A DNA stretch of 64,000 bases from Prostheceraeus crozeri (Eukaryota > Platyhelminthes > Polycladida > Euryleptidae), in the NCBI GenBank assembly GCA_907163375.1, contig CAJQUW010008041.1, positions 186,001 to 250,000 on the forward strand, written 5' to 3'. A program made the translations under genes and the position numbers. This document shows, piece after piece, positions 12,801 through 27,800 of this stretch (positions within the stretch are counted from its first letter, which is position 1; each line of letters begins with the position of its first letter). The notes below the pieces were generated by a model, which was not told where the DNA came from, ran no database searches, and was given only the letters and a program-made list of their open reading frames with translations.

Positions 12801-15800
12801 CTATCCCCAAGAATACATAATCAATCCTGGAGGTTTTTTCAACAATTTGAGACAACATTTATGATGTAGTCCCCGATTTATTTTGAGCAGGAGCCATAGA
12901 ATTAAAAGTGATTTATACTCCTTGGTTATAACATTCTTTTATCATAGTGCTGCAATTTCAAAATATGAAATTTGGAAGCCTTTCTCATAATGAATGGTAA
13001 TACTGCAATACCAAGATTGACATTGTTCGACGATATTTTGATAGTCGCCTTGGATTTGAGAATCACTGCTGTTTCAAATGGAAATCAAACTTGGAAATTA
13101 CCATACAACAGGCGCACATAGCGGTGCAGATTACCTATGCCGGCATGCCATTTTGTGAAGGAGAAAGGTTAATATAAAGTATCTCACAATCATGTCTCAT
13201 GTCACAAACCTGATTTTTTGTCTGATAAGTATTTTCCAGAATATGTTAGATGAACTGATATTCTACAATATGAGTGAAAAGTTCGAGGGAACCTTTGAGT
13301 AGGAATGCAATCTCAGTGATGAAGAAACTTTCAGGACATCAAATGTCTTCATGCTAAAAACCGGTGATGCAATTTAAGGGAATTAATGTAATTAAAGAAT
13401 TTCAAGGGTTGTGCTTTATATGACAAAACTGCATCAGTTCCATGACAGGAAAGTGCACTGTGCGGTGTCTATTCGATTAAAAAAATTATCAGTTGTTTAT
13501 GGGTGACATGGTTAAATAAGGTTGAATGGCACAAATGCACAATATGTTCTGCTCGTATGACGACTGATGCCTGGAAAGTGAATGTATTTATTTGGAGATT
13601 AGATAATGAACCTCTGGCGCAGCAAGTTCTACATCATCACTGAACTCATACAATATATCAATATGTGCACTATCCAGAATTATCAGGTGGAGAAGCTGCA
13701 TGTTTATCAAAGATTCATGCCTTTTGTCACAATAACATTCATTTATATTCAATACTTATTTCTCGTCATTTTTAACTTAAGATGTAGACAATTTAGTTCA
13801 AACCATGAACGCTAATTCAACTTCGATTTCTAGGGAGTTTTCAATTATTGGTCAAGTTCAACCATGATTTTGATTTACATTCGACTATATTTGGCAATGT
13901 TGGTATAATTAGAAATTCATCGGTAAATCCCTGGTCGTGTTTCCGCGATAATGTAATATAATAATATTTCTCCATTTTCAGCCATAATTTCCAAAACACA
14001 ACCCAAACCGTGACTCAAAAAGTCATTCTTTCAATAGTTTCATCTTCCACATCTTCTCATCGTGCCAGTAATCGACCGAAATATATTATACGGTTGATGA
14101 CTGACATTTAATGCAACAATTAATGCTGCACCTGATCACAGACTGCGGCTGACTTGCTGTTACAATGAATTTACGGCAGGAATGTGTGACTACGATCTGT
14201 CATTCAGATGTTAATCATCTGTACACAAGAATTCCATTGTCCATTGCTAGCTTATCTATTGTCAAGTGCACGTGATTGACGTTTTCTTTCATCTCTACGA
14301 TCTGCTATTTGTAACTTTCTAGTGCAGTGGGTAGAAGCTCTGCTTGACGATTCCATGGTGGTGAGGTCGAGTGCTGTCATGACACAGTGGGTAGAAACTC
14401 TGCTTCACGATCCTGTGGTGGTGAGGTCGAGTGCTGCCGTGGCACAGGTGGTAGAAGCTCTGCTTCACGATCCTGTGGTGCTGAGGTCGAGTGCTGTCAT
14501 GACACAGTGGGTAGAAGCTCTGCTTCACGATCCTGTGGTGCTGAGGTCGAGTGCTGTCATGACACAGTGGGTAGAAGCTCTGCTTTAAGATCTTGTGATG
14601 ATGAGACCCCATGAATTCATAAAACCGGTTTCGCTAATTAAGAGTACATCCAATGACTAAAGGCCTTTTGTGATGTGTCATTTGTCATTGGGTGTTCAGT
14701 GATGTCGCTCCCCAGATGTAAACATTTCTGGGCCGAAGCATTCGTTCACTTGCATGATAACTCCATGCTCATTTCATTATAACAGACCTTCAATTCTCGC
14801 AGAAGCTTGTTAAGAAGCTTGCTAATTTCGAGTCGCATTACCTCTGCAGACCAGAACATCCATTGTGATTTCTGGATTGCAGTTGTGTTCAAGCTGAAAA
14901 GCACCTTTGTGGAAGAGGATTTAGTGAATAAATTCACCAAATTTCACATAAAAAGACGGGTTTTGACGGTTTCACTCTGCTCATAGTCATTGATCGCCAA
15001 CAACCAAGACTCCACTTGATGTCTAAGAAGCGCGCAAATGTAAAAATGAATTTTCTTTTCTCTTAATTAGCGTGCAGCTTTTTCAATTCAATGCTGATGA
15101 GTTTGTGCTTCACGACGATCTGTGTCTGAAATTCATGGGTGCTATATGATTAATCTAATCCAACGATGAAATGTGATGAATTAAAGAGCCAAGCTTGCCA
15201 ATAACGAATTGAAAAAGCGCTTATTGAGAGAATTTTATCAGAAATTGTTTTATTTTTGAAAAATGTTTTTAGCGCAATTTGAAGGCGTTCCAGGTATTAT
15301 ACAAGGTCGGGAGTGGTTGCAGTAGAATCGCATTAATTTCTATTGGCTGCAAATTTTGGGGTTCTGGGATCAACATTTCTGCGCAATGCTATTCCAACGA
15401 TTTCGGGCTGAAATATACTCAAGCATTGACTGCATGCATGAATATGTTGAAGAAGTTCATTTTTACATTCGTGTGTTTCTTCTTTGGCATCACGTGGGAA
15501 AGTGTCCTGGTCCTGGCGATTAATGATGATGCGGAGAGTGCAGACTGTCAAGGCGGCCTTTTGTTGAAATGTGATCTATTTAACTATTAAATCCTCGTCG
15601 ACAAAGAAAATGTTCAGTTTAAACAAAATGGCAGCATAGATGATGCTCAACACAAAATCGACGTTCTTTTCCTTAAAACACCGCTATATTCATAGACATT
15701 CTCCAGTCCTTTCTCAAGATATTTGACTTGAGAATTGGAAATTATTGAAAACTGGAAATATTCTTTTTGACCATCGTGAACTCCGACCGAATTCTGACTC

Positions 15801-18800
15801 AAGTCCCCATCAGTCCCCTGCTCTGACGTTTCCTTTATCTGATTCCACATCAGGGACTATAATTTCCAGCAATTCGTCCAAAAATTCAATAAAAATTAAG
15901 TTTGTTGGGGGTAGGGTATCAAGATTTTCAGAATTTTCTAAATGTCAAGGAATAACATATTTTTGTCACATTCTTACAAGTTATTGCTACCTTTACTTTT
16001 TCAAGCACTAGGAGCTTTTGACCTAATCGAAATTCCATGTTCTCACACACGAAGCTTTGTTCTAACTGTTTCACAATCTGCCACTAATAGAATTTGTCAT
16101 TAAATGTCTATCATGTCTTATTTATTATCCTTGGAATTAATGAGATATTTTGAAAAGGATATTCATTTTTACTCTCTCAATCGAAAATAGTCTGCATTTT
16201 CCTCGACCAAGAAGTTGGCGGTGAAGCATTTTGATCATGCGAATAAGTGGAGAACATTTAGCATGACAATGTTGATGACTGTTGGTGCAAGCTGTGATAT
16301 CTTATGGCCTTAGTTCTGCTACATAGCGATGTAGAAGCAGTATTAATGAGACCGAGAGACCGAGAGACATTGCAAAGGATCAAGAAAAAAAGTGATGTTT
16401 TAACGTCGCTACTCCCCATATTTGTGACTGGGACGGTGCTGACAGAGTCAAGCTTTTAATCTAGAGCTTTGTGCCTTCCTGACGACTTCCAATGACACGT
16501 TCGGGTGCTCGACCTCTGGACCGAAAGATCGCTAGGCCAAGCACTTAACCACTGTGCCACTGTGACCACCACGATCAAGAGTTATGGCTCAACACAACAA
16601 GAACTCCAATGCTCCAATATAAGCAATGAAGCACAAGCACAGTACCATTCGGCCAGCACAGCATATGCTGCCGTACAATCGATTTTATTTCATTTTTTTA
16701 GCTGCGGCAAATCCGCTTGGAGCGAATTGTAGTCCCTGGTTTATATCATCACACACAGTGTTTGCCTGTCTCAGGCGGAGAACTCTGGCAGAGAAGGCTT
16801 TCAAGTTCATATTTAGTATTTGATCAGATGACTGGAATGACTCCGTTAAGGTCATGTACAACAAATTGGCAAGAGCATTGCCGACCGTCTTAGCAAACAA
16901 GTGGTTGGTGTTGATGACAAACAGGACGCTGACAAGAATGTCATGAGAGCAATTCACCGTGATTGAAAGGTCATTTGAGAACGCCGCACATAACATCACA
17001 TCACCACTTTTTCTGATTCATCTCAATACAGAACGTCGAAGTCTCAAAGACAACAATGAACTTGAATTAGACAGAAACCTGATGTCTTTGCATCGTGCGA
17101 TTCCTGGGACTGAATGGAATAAAACTGACGATCCCCTGCGTATCGTAAGAGGCGACTCAAAGGGGACTTCTGCCACTGCAGCTCTGGTGTTTGACGTCTT
17201 ATTCTCATTGCCTTTCTTAAGTTGATGTTGTAGGGGATCCTGACAGCCGGCTGTTGGGATATGCAACAAAGCTCTTTGAGCTTCCTCCCTTGTGGCTATC
17301 TGGCTATGCGTTTTCCAAAGTCCTCTCAGCGATGGCCGCCGCCCCTCTGCGGAGGTGAAGTTCGAGGTTGGACTATTGCCTCCCCGGTCAATGCTGTTCA
17401 CCCCATGTGAGCAGCTTTGTCTTGGTCATGGTAGCACCCCGGTGGTATCGGAATGACCATCTCCTCTCCTGGGCACTCCTCTCCAGCAGTAGGCATGCAC
17501 TTGCTTACTGGGTGTGTCACTTCGTCTTGTCTTGATGCGAAGCCTCCTATCCGCTGGACGGAGGCGTGTAAAATGAAGTGAAAATTGACTTGAGGACCTG
17601 AAATTCATTACATAGTTGACCCCAGTCGGCGGGAGATCATTTTATCATCAAAAGTAAGTCGATAATTTCTTAAATTAAAAGTAAAGTCAGACGGTCGATG
17701 GTAAAGAGGTTGCCATCGACCGCTTGAAGGCACTGAACACCGAAAGCCCGTCTGATTTTACTTCTAATTTAAGAAACTATCGACCAAAACTTTGGGGAGT
17801 TTTCATCTAGCTTACTTTCGATGATGAAATTCATTAGTTTATCCCCCGGACTCTGACAACATTCATATCTCTAGGGATGGGATAAGGAAGGTATCCCCTC
17901 GTTAACTTCTAAAGTATTGCTGCGAATCATATCAAATTCCCGGTACAATGGCTGTATGGCAAGAACTTTATATTGATGGGATTCACTTGCTCTAGCTCAC
18001 TGATCTTGATGCTAAAAATAGCAATTCAAAAGACTTTAAAATTTGAATCAGAATAGATTGAAGTGCTCTCTTAGTTGGGTTCATGACCTTCTCTGTAGTT
18101 TTGAGTGGATGCCGAAAGGCTTAAGCTACTCTTACTTAGCCTGTAGCGGTATTAACTAAAATATAAAATAGTCTTCATTTCGACTTGTTTTATGCTTTGT
18201 AAACGCAAATTCTGGAATTACTCTTCACCATTGAATTCTTGAAACAATTGGGTTTAACCACCTTATAAGACGCGGCCTGAGATAACCCCACAGAGTGATG
18301 CACTTAAGACACGCACCTGCTGACACTACGTAGTTGATTCTGACTGATTATCGAAGAAATGAATGACTAGAATATAGAGGTAATCTATATCAAAGCATTA
18401 GGATTGTTTACCAAGTCCCTAAATGCCTAAAGAATTTCTAAAACCCCAAAAGCCCTAAATGAAACCTAACTCTTATCCAAGAACTTGAAATCATGGCATT
18501 GCATTTTTTCGTAGAACAGCTATTTCATTTTGAAGTTGATAAAATTGAAAATGGAAATTCAAGAGAATGTTCGTCTATCTGTAATTTGGATGTATAGCAG
18601 TTGAATGGTTATCTGTCAAATTATCAATATTGCTCACATGGAGCCCATAAAGGTACCAAAATCGTTCATGAAAGGGTGTAAGTATCTGTGTCTGGAATTC
18701 TTTGGGTCCTAAATTCAGTGAATTGAGTTTCACTATTTTTATAGCCTATTTTCGCCCTATTTCTCATAATTAATGCAGACATTTCTTGCGGACATGAAAT

Positions 18801-21800
18801 CACTTATAAAATTCAATGAAATCAGACAAAGGATCAAGAGATGAGAATAAGATCTGACTTCAATCATTACGGAAACTGCAGGCTTCCGGCTTGCCGTCAT
18901 CAGTGCAGTATACCCTATTGTAAAGAATCAGTAATTCAGTTGCAGATAAATAATGAAATCGTCATCCGAACTACAGATTTCTGCAATTAATGACATAATT
19001 CAAACCTCATTCCCAGAGTTTGAACTTAAAAACACGAAAGTATGATAAAATGATATTATTCCTTGCGTTAGTACCTACTTGTATCATTGTAAAGCGAAAA
19101 TGATTGCATCTGTTATGTATCCTTCAATATTCGAAATTACATGTAAAAATACCTTTTTCTACTTCTAAAAGAGAACAAGATGGTAGGAGGAATCAGTTAA
19201 GTCCTGAATTTCTTGAAATGCAAAGGGCAATTCATCGATAAAACTAAAAGAACAGTTTGTCAAAGAATAAAAAAAATAAAGAAAAATAAAGGAATATCAG
19301 AAATTGAGTGATCATAGCCATTGTTTCACTGAGTGGACATATAAAGAATGGATTCAGAACAAAACAAAATTTCGGCTGTTGGAACAAAATTGGAAGAGGA
19401 AGCAGTGGAAGAAATTGAAGTTTTATAGTTCAGAAATAAACCAAATTTGTCATCATTCAATCAGGATCCATGATGTTTTATTCACTCTTAGGTCTATTAT
19501 GTGGAATAGATTTATATGAATCAGCATTTCTTTTTATTTTCGATATTTTTAGATGTAATTTCAAATATTTAAAAATGCACAATTTAATCGCTTTCGCTCG
19601 ACAATGACACATCAATTTTGTGTCAAAAGTAGTGGTGTAAAAAATGCTATCTTTTTGCTCTATTATGTTGAATTGTGTAAATGGTGTCCTATCCACAAGA
19701 ATACCGCCGAATAGACACCCTTTCTGATACAAATACTTTACAAGAATGTTTGACGGTAACTAACTTTCTGAATTCAGCGAAAGATGACAGAAGTCAATAA
19801 ATAAATATTCAAAGTGATAGAATTCTTTTTCAAAAAGTCGATGAAGAAAACTTTGAATCATTTTTGGCTGATGCAAATTCTAGTTAATCGAAGCAAAGTT
19901 TTTACTCAACAGGGTTTTTGCTTAACTTATATCTGCATTGGCTGAAATTATTGAAGTAGGTTCTTAAAAAGATGCATCATGAAACTATTGCTCCTGTATC
20001 TGACTATCTCCCATACCATAAGACATTTTAGCCTTTCGCACACGATGAACAAGATGCGATTCCCTCTTATAGGACATGTCTCGCCAAGTTGTGCATATAT
20101 GTGACCTCTCTTGCAGCCGGAGGACAAAGAACGCGCTGCAAAGGCCTGGAGACACATCATGTTGGCGGCTGACTTGTTAGAGATAACGGAGGAAGAATGG
20201 AATTCCATCTGCCGCATGCTCGCTGCAATCTATCATCTCGGCGTTGCTGGGGCAGTGGTGAACGGTGACGGGCCTCTGGGAGCCCACACGTGTCAGTTCG
20301 AGAAGCCAGCTCCTGCACAGAGGGCCGCGCGGCTGCTCGGCTGTCCGCTATCCGACCTACGGCGATACGTCTTCGATCCGACACTGGAGAAGAAATCATC
20401 CGGCGATAATAAGAAGGCGGACGAAGAGTGCAGAAAGGATATGACGGCACTAGAGCTGTTGGAAGGCTTTGTGACCGGACTGTACACTGAAATCTCCCTC
20501 ATGATCGCCTATTTCATCAACCGGTGAGAATTCTTTATTCAACTGAAGTACACGACGTTGGCAGGTGTTTTATACGGCACCCCTGCGCCGCCGCCGCCGG
20601 TCACTTCTTCGGCGTCACTCCGGCGGAGACATTTTTCGTTTTATTTTATGGATTAACTGTCTCCACTGCATTTTAACCTGGAACTTAGGAACATATCGTT
20701 TGTTCCTGAGGAAAAGTCCAAATATTCTTTCTATTAGTTGAGTATAACGGAGAGAGTAGCCCTACATTCTGACAGGAACAAAGTTGTCGGTGAATAAGCT
20801 TGTATGGGTATTGATCGGTCACGCTATAACGTTTTCACTTTGCTAGAATTCAAGTGTAGGATGTACATGTATATTACGTGTACTGTACAGTAATGAAGCC
20901 GTGATGTTATACAAATAATTCATTGGTTACTCAGCTTTATATGAGGGTGTCGTATTTCTGTTAATTACACAAAAATCACAACTGTTGTTTAATTAATAAC
21001 CCTTAGCTGATAAAAAGCAACTTCTGTGAATTGTGCCGACTGGGCAGGCTATATGCATCACAACATTTTCAGATGGTGAATATTTACCGAATTCTTCTGT
21101 ACTGATTTCAATCAGTAATGAAATTTATACTGTTTTTTTCGATTAAGCGAAGGATAGGCCTATACTTAGATACTAAGGAGAGATCCAACTTATATTCTCA
21201 TGAACTCAACAGATGTACGCCGATAAACGCCGCCACTGATGAAAAATATATCGGCGCAGGGGTCTAATACAACATGTTTGTGGCCAAGCAAACAAAGTGC
21301 ATAGAAATATGCAATTATTTATTTATGTTTAGGGCGGTCCACAGGCATCCTGCACATATTGAAACAGGAAAATTGATGCTCCCTAAAACTGTCAAAACTG
21401 TCCATAGTTAATGAGTTGAGAAGAAGTGGTAACATTTCCAAACTGCCCGCATTTTTACTCATTGATGAAAAGCATCAACCCGATGATTACTTCTGTGATC
21501 ACTACGTGCATAACACATTTCAAATCATCAACATTTGGATATATTTGGATGTTACTTTGCAGAACTGTATCATTGCTCATGAGTAGGGCAATTTTTATGA
21601 CATGTCATATTTTTGATCATATTTAGCCATATTTTAGTAATTTTTCTGTAGTTTTAGACTGTTAGAGTTACCGGAAAGAGGGGATAGAAAATGATCGATG
21701 CTTCGATAGAACTTTCTTTCTCGATATTGAAGAAGATGCTATGCAAAGACAGATCCTTTTTTTGCAGCAAGTGCAGATAATTTCATTACAGCTTTGTACA

Positions 21801-24800
21801 AAAGTCTGTAAATGGGTACACTGTTGTAAAAGTTTGAAATAAATCGTTTTATTTGTCTTTAATTGAACATTTCAACTTTTTACCTGAAAATGAAGACATA
21901 AATTTTTGCTATATTTTAAGATTTTTTTAAATCTTGCTAAACTACAATTTAAAATTTTAGGTCCTATTTGGTTATATTTAAGGCTTTTTTAGGTCATATT
22001 TGGTTATATTTAAGGCTTTTTTAGGTCATATTTGCTTATATTTAAGGCTTTTTAGGTCATACTTTTTCGATTTTTAGGTCTACTTGGGCAACCAATTGGC
22101 ATTGTCGAATTAAGGTCACCACTTCTGTTAAGAAAGTTAAAACATTTGCCTCTCAAATCGCGGTCATCATTTGAATAATGCTGAACCACATATGTGAATG
22201 GTCGATACCTTTCAAATCATTCTTAGTATTGTTCTCATGATCACTTTTTTGAACTTAACAGTGGGTTACCTTCATCCAACATAGCTATGTCGAAAATTCC
22301 CTGCGATCGGCCTTTTCTTTCGACAGATGCATTGCAGCTAAATACAAATTGTAATGACATGGCGGATGGTATAAGATTTATGACACCGTCAACGAATGCG
22401 AGAATGATGATCATCGTCACGAAGCGATAACGAGTCCATCGAGCCGTAAATACTAGCATAATTGGCAAAAAATTTCGCCCGACTTTTCGAACAAAAATGT
22501 TGCAAGGTTGTTGATATAGCACATAATTGCATACTACTCAGATTAAATTTTGACTTATTAGTAGTCGAATGTTACTGGTTTTCTGTGATCATAGCAAACA
22601 TTTTCTCGATGTTGACGATTAAATTGAGTTTCTAAATCACTTTGTTACGGATGTTGTTGATTTTCTAGCTGCATGTCTGCCGGCCCACGATCTGTGTCAG
22701 CCATCTCAATTCTCGATCCACCTGGCTTTCAAAACACTGCTAGTTGCGGGAGGAATAGTGGCGGTACGTTTGAAGACTTCTGCTACAACTACGGCCAAGA
22801 ACGACTGCATCAATTGAACTACGAGCTGAATTTCATGCACAGAAGGAAGAAGTATGAACAGGTCAGTAGAACTACACGTCATAGAGAGAACTGTAATAAA
22901 GAGAAGTCACGGTCTGTTAAGATTTCAGAAATCCTAGCTCTATAATAATAATGGACAAGGATGGGCTTGACGAAGAAATTCTTGAAGATCTTCAAAAGCA
23001 TTCCGTCAAAAGTGTCATCAAAAGTTATTCCCACAAGTTTTGTCTTCTTCACTCAATAACAAGGGATTTCATCGTTATAAGATGCTAATCGTTCAAACAT
23101 TGCCTGATAGATTCGCTGCTCACATCTAATTTTGAAGATGCGTCTGTTAAACTGGCATAAGGCTCAGATTCAGAAAGATTCAGACCTTATCACATTTCTC
23201 TGGAAATGTTGCCTTTCTTTATCTGTCTCTTGTTTGATCAACAACACTGCCAGTCTCCATCAGGAGAACATGCCACTTATTGATTGTGCAATATCATGAG
23301 GGAGTGTCAACGTTTTACCGGAAACTGCACGAAAGATTCGCTGCACAAGAGTAACATGGTATGCACAGTCATACCAAGCCGCGCATTTATCTCGTTGTTT
23401 AACGGGTGCCATCAGAGACATTGTCCCAAACAAACTGGATTTTTATCAACGTCAATCAATAATTGTGAATAAAATTTGAACGTAGAAATCGAAAAACTTC
23501 AATTTGAAAATTTAAAACAATTCATGGCATTCAAATTGTTTGCTTGACTTGTAGGACAAGTGTAACTTTCTAGGAAGTAAAGAAATTGAAGTAAAATTTA
23601 TCAATTGATGAATCCAAAACTATGAAGGAGAATCATAGATATAGGGCATCAGCGATAATATAAGTACATACAGACTTCAGTGTGTAATTAAAAAGACCAT
23701 TAACACAAGGCGGGTTTCTTCTCTCGTTTTGATAACCGAAACAATTTAATAAAACATCCATGAGAAGCAATTTTTGAAAGAAATAAGAAATAAAACTTTC
23801 CCAACTCTTCGCTCATAATCCATTGAGCATTCTCAAGGGTTCAGATATAAATTAGCGATGAATTATATAACGATGAATTGAATACAAAATTTGAAAATCA
23901 TGAAGTGGAAACTAAGCTAAAGGAACTAAAACATCTTATGTTTGCATAGCTAACTTATTAAGTTAGTCCTTTTTACTATTAGCCTTAGTCCCTTTAGCAT
24001 ACATGTAGTTTCCACTCTATTATTTTCAAATTTTGTGATCAATTCATCTACGTAATTCAGTCGTTAATTTGTGTCTACGCCTTTGAGAATGCTCAATAGA
24101 TCGGGAAAAATTTCGCTTTTTCTTTCAAAAATTAGACAATTTAAGCAGAAATCAAATTTCTATGGTTGAGATCTCTGACATGTAATGAAAAAGTGGTAAT
24201 TAATTATGGATAGCCTAATGATGAACTCAAAATATAGACTTAACAAATGAGATGACAAACTTCTGTAACACGATGATGAATTTTAATACATATAGAAATA
24301 GTTAGCAGCTATCCACTACAGCAAGATGGAATTACATGTATGTGGAAAGATGAAGTTCACATTAGTTATTGGTATTTATTGGATGATTTCAGGCTAGTGA
24401 TAAATACATATTATTTGGTGATTTTTGTACGGAATTGCATTTTCCAGGCCAATCATTTTATAAAATTGTGAGCAGCAACAATGTCTTCGTCATAGGCCTA
24501 GGCATCCGAAGCGTCCGACAAAACTTTCATTATTATTTTTCAAAAATTTTTATTTCTTTCGTGGAAAGATGCGTTTACGCCAAAGATATTTAATTCTTTA
24601 AAAGGGATAGATGAGAAATAGATGCCTAAATTTGAACCCATTTTAGTACGGTCCTTATCGTGGCAAAAAAACATTACGGCAATGGAGCAAAATTAATGTT
24701 TTGCCGGCTGTGCGATGTGCAATGCGACAAAAACACTTGGAAATGGCACATTCTTTAAAGCATAATTCACTGATATTATATGATAAGTTTCAAGAATATT

Positions 24801-27800
24801 CTTTCTGTAGTTTCTCTGAAAAAAATTGTTAGAGATGAGAGCGGTAGTACAGCAATTTAATGCAGTATTATCAATTTGGAAGAAAAAATATTCAGATGAA
24901 GACTGATGGGGTGTTGATGAATACTCAAATCCCTCTGTTGAATTCATGACACAAACAATCTCAGTGAGAATCCGAGTATCACACTGAGGATTTGGCTATT
25001 AATAGGGCTCACCCATGTCAGCAACGCTCTTCGAGTTATTTATCAAGCTGAAACACACAATATGGATCTATTGCAAATAATTAACAGAGGGCATTTTAGG
25101 GCCAACTGGAATCGATCATCGAATGTCGATGTCAAAGATGTTGACAATGTGCATCGTATAACATGCATATTGGTATATGTTGTTTGCTTTTATTTGCTTA
25201 AGCCAATTTTATATCAAATTATCTGAAAGTTCGATCACATTTATTTTTTCTGTTGTATCATTTAATTTCTTACCACAAAATTATACATACACGTTATATT
25301 ATTGCCAAACTTGGCAATCGCGTCTGGCGTGGCCGGGGCCGGTTCACTGAGCACAGCAACGATATACGTGTACAACCATAGCTAGGTACCAGACTTTTTG
25401 CAAAGAAGCAATTTGGCTGCATGATCACAAGTAAAGACGTGGTTCATTATTCTGCTTAGAGAAGTCATTTAGTCATGTATCTGGTGAATTGCAGGTGAAC
25501 TTTGCTCTGCTTTCATCAAAATTGAAACAATTAGTTTTCATTTGTATCATTCCTATATAACATGCGCTCTTCAGATTTCAGAACTGCCATATGATAATGC
25601 AATGTCGAATTGAAAGAATTGTATCAGCAGTGCTCTTATTTACATCTGAAGACGTTTTTGCAAGACATCTGAAAAAGTAGAATGTGGTACTCTAAGGCCC
25701 TATTTGTTGCAATTCGGACGTTGCTTTTAAACATATAAAAATTTCTTGATTTATTATCAAAATGCGTTTTAGTTCTGCAATCACTAAAAAGTGGCAATGA
25801 AAAGGAATATTTGTTGCTCGCTTACAAATATTTTCATATTCATGTAATATCAGCTGATTTTCTCTGGTTTCGTTGCCCACAAGGTAAAAACACGTCTATT
25901 TCCTATCTAGCCTTATATAATATTAAATATCTTTGTTTTACGCACAAAAATAGATAATTAGGAAACAAGGTGTTGCTAAGCAACTAATAATTAAGCATTT
26001 TTTCGTGATCCACCTTCGTTTCTTGCGGTCGCTTTTTATTTCTCCCACTCTCATACTTCCGAAGTAGGAATGAATCTCTGGGATGCAGAGTGAAACACTC
26101 TATCACACGGCCACTGCATCGGATATGTTGAGGATTATTGCATACGACTTCCCGTTCTAGGATGCCCCATCATGTTGTAATGGCCACTGCAGATGGGAAA
26201 GATAGTAATCAAACCCTTCGGTGGGTTTGTAAGTTGGGTATTCACTTTATGTATGCTACTAAGTTGCATTATTTGTTATGTCAATCACAAAATTGATGAA
26301 TAGTGGTTCTAATGGCAAACTGTTTGTGTCCATTTGTATTCGCATGTCCGCGTGTGCTTTTCCTGTGCTTTTTTACTTGCAGCTGTATTTTTGACCTAAA
26401 ATTGTCATCAATTGTTCTTCTCCATTACGATTCTAATTATCTCAGCGATGATTGAAGTGCTGGCATTAATCACTATTAATATTATTCATCCATTTTCTTT
26501 TTTATAGACAATTTACTGTTCACTGATACAAAAGCCACAAAAAGATAGTTACGTTACTTGTAAACGATTTCTTGTCACTGTCATTGTCAAAACCCTTTCT
26601 TGACCTTGAAAGCATGTCTAAGCAAGTCAAATTCAATGTGTAGCAGTGACTCGCTTGTATTCAGTGCAGTTGAAGCAGCCTACTCATTTTATTATCATGC
26701 TTTTCCCGAGGAAAGTAATTGAAGTGTATTATCAACTCCCACTGGCTAAGTCAGCGTCATATTACAGCTCCTTAACATTAGTCTTTGGCAGCTCTTCAAT
26801 AAATCGCGTATTCGATCATCGTTTTCTTCTTTCCCCATCTAGAAAGTCATCAACCGTGAGCTGATGTCAAACTATAATTCTAATTTAATTGGCTGGTGTG
26901 AGAATGAAGGGAAATCACGCGCTAGAGAATTTCGCTTTCAACTGATTAAATGGTCAAAAATTTTTACTCATCAGGCAACGATCGGGATTAGTCTGGACAA
27001 CCTAGGATATCAGCAGTACCTTACTATGGTACTTACCAGCAGTTAAAGTGAAAACAATGTCTATTATAATATTTTTAAAGAAAATACCCGTAGAATGGGC
27101 ATTTAATGAATACCGCGAGCATCACTGCCGACCGCCTCGGATAGTGAGAGACTAAGAATTCAAGGGCTGGAAAAAATTTATTGATAGCAATTATTTAATT
27201 GATGAACCATCTTCAATTCAATGAATTAATTGGATCAGGTGCTAATTGTTCCAATTAATTGCAATTATTCGCAAGTCAAAAAACCAACATAATTTGCGAT
27301 TATTATGCAGCATAATGCAGTGTCGATCATGTATGCTCTCTACTCGTACGAGTAAAATGAAGAGGACGTTGAAAGAAATATTTGAAATGAAGATGTTGAT
27401 TTTATTTAAATGGGAGGCTTTTTCATCACAATAATCCAGAGTATTCATTTAAACTCTAATTCAAAAGTCACTAACTAAACATATAAGCAGCATATATTCT
27501 AACATTGTTGGATGAATTCGTAATATGGCAAGCCTGCTTAACGCAAAGGACAGAATGGCAGTGTTTCGGTGATGCTTGGATTGGAAAATATTACTCTCTT
27601 ATAATAGAGGAGAACACAAACATATATTACCAGTCATCGCATAATATCAGTGCATTTACATGTTTTGTTTGTCATGCAAATTAGTTCAACGAACACATTG
27701 ATGCAGAAAATGCATGCTTCTGTAAGTGCTTGCCTTCGTAGGCTCATGTACTATAGAAATAACTTTCTAAGTATTTACCAACCATGCGATCACTTTGTGG

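Noticed and set aside
15279-15590. 103-codon frame as a gene or Myo18 exon
   Set aside because: No myosin similarity; exon 4 to exon 5 already join in phase with no missing motor segment.
17018-17401. 127-codon minus-strand frame
   Set aside because: Lies over the GC-rich repeat-like block, where stops are rare; no recognisable domain.
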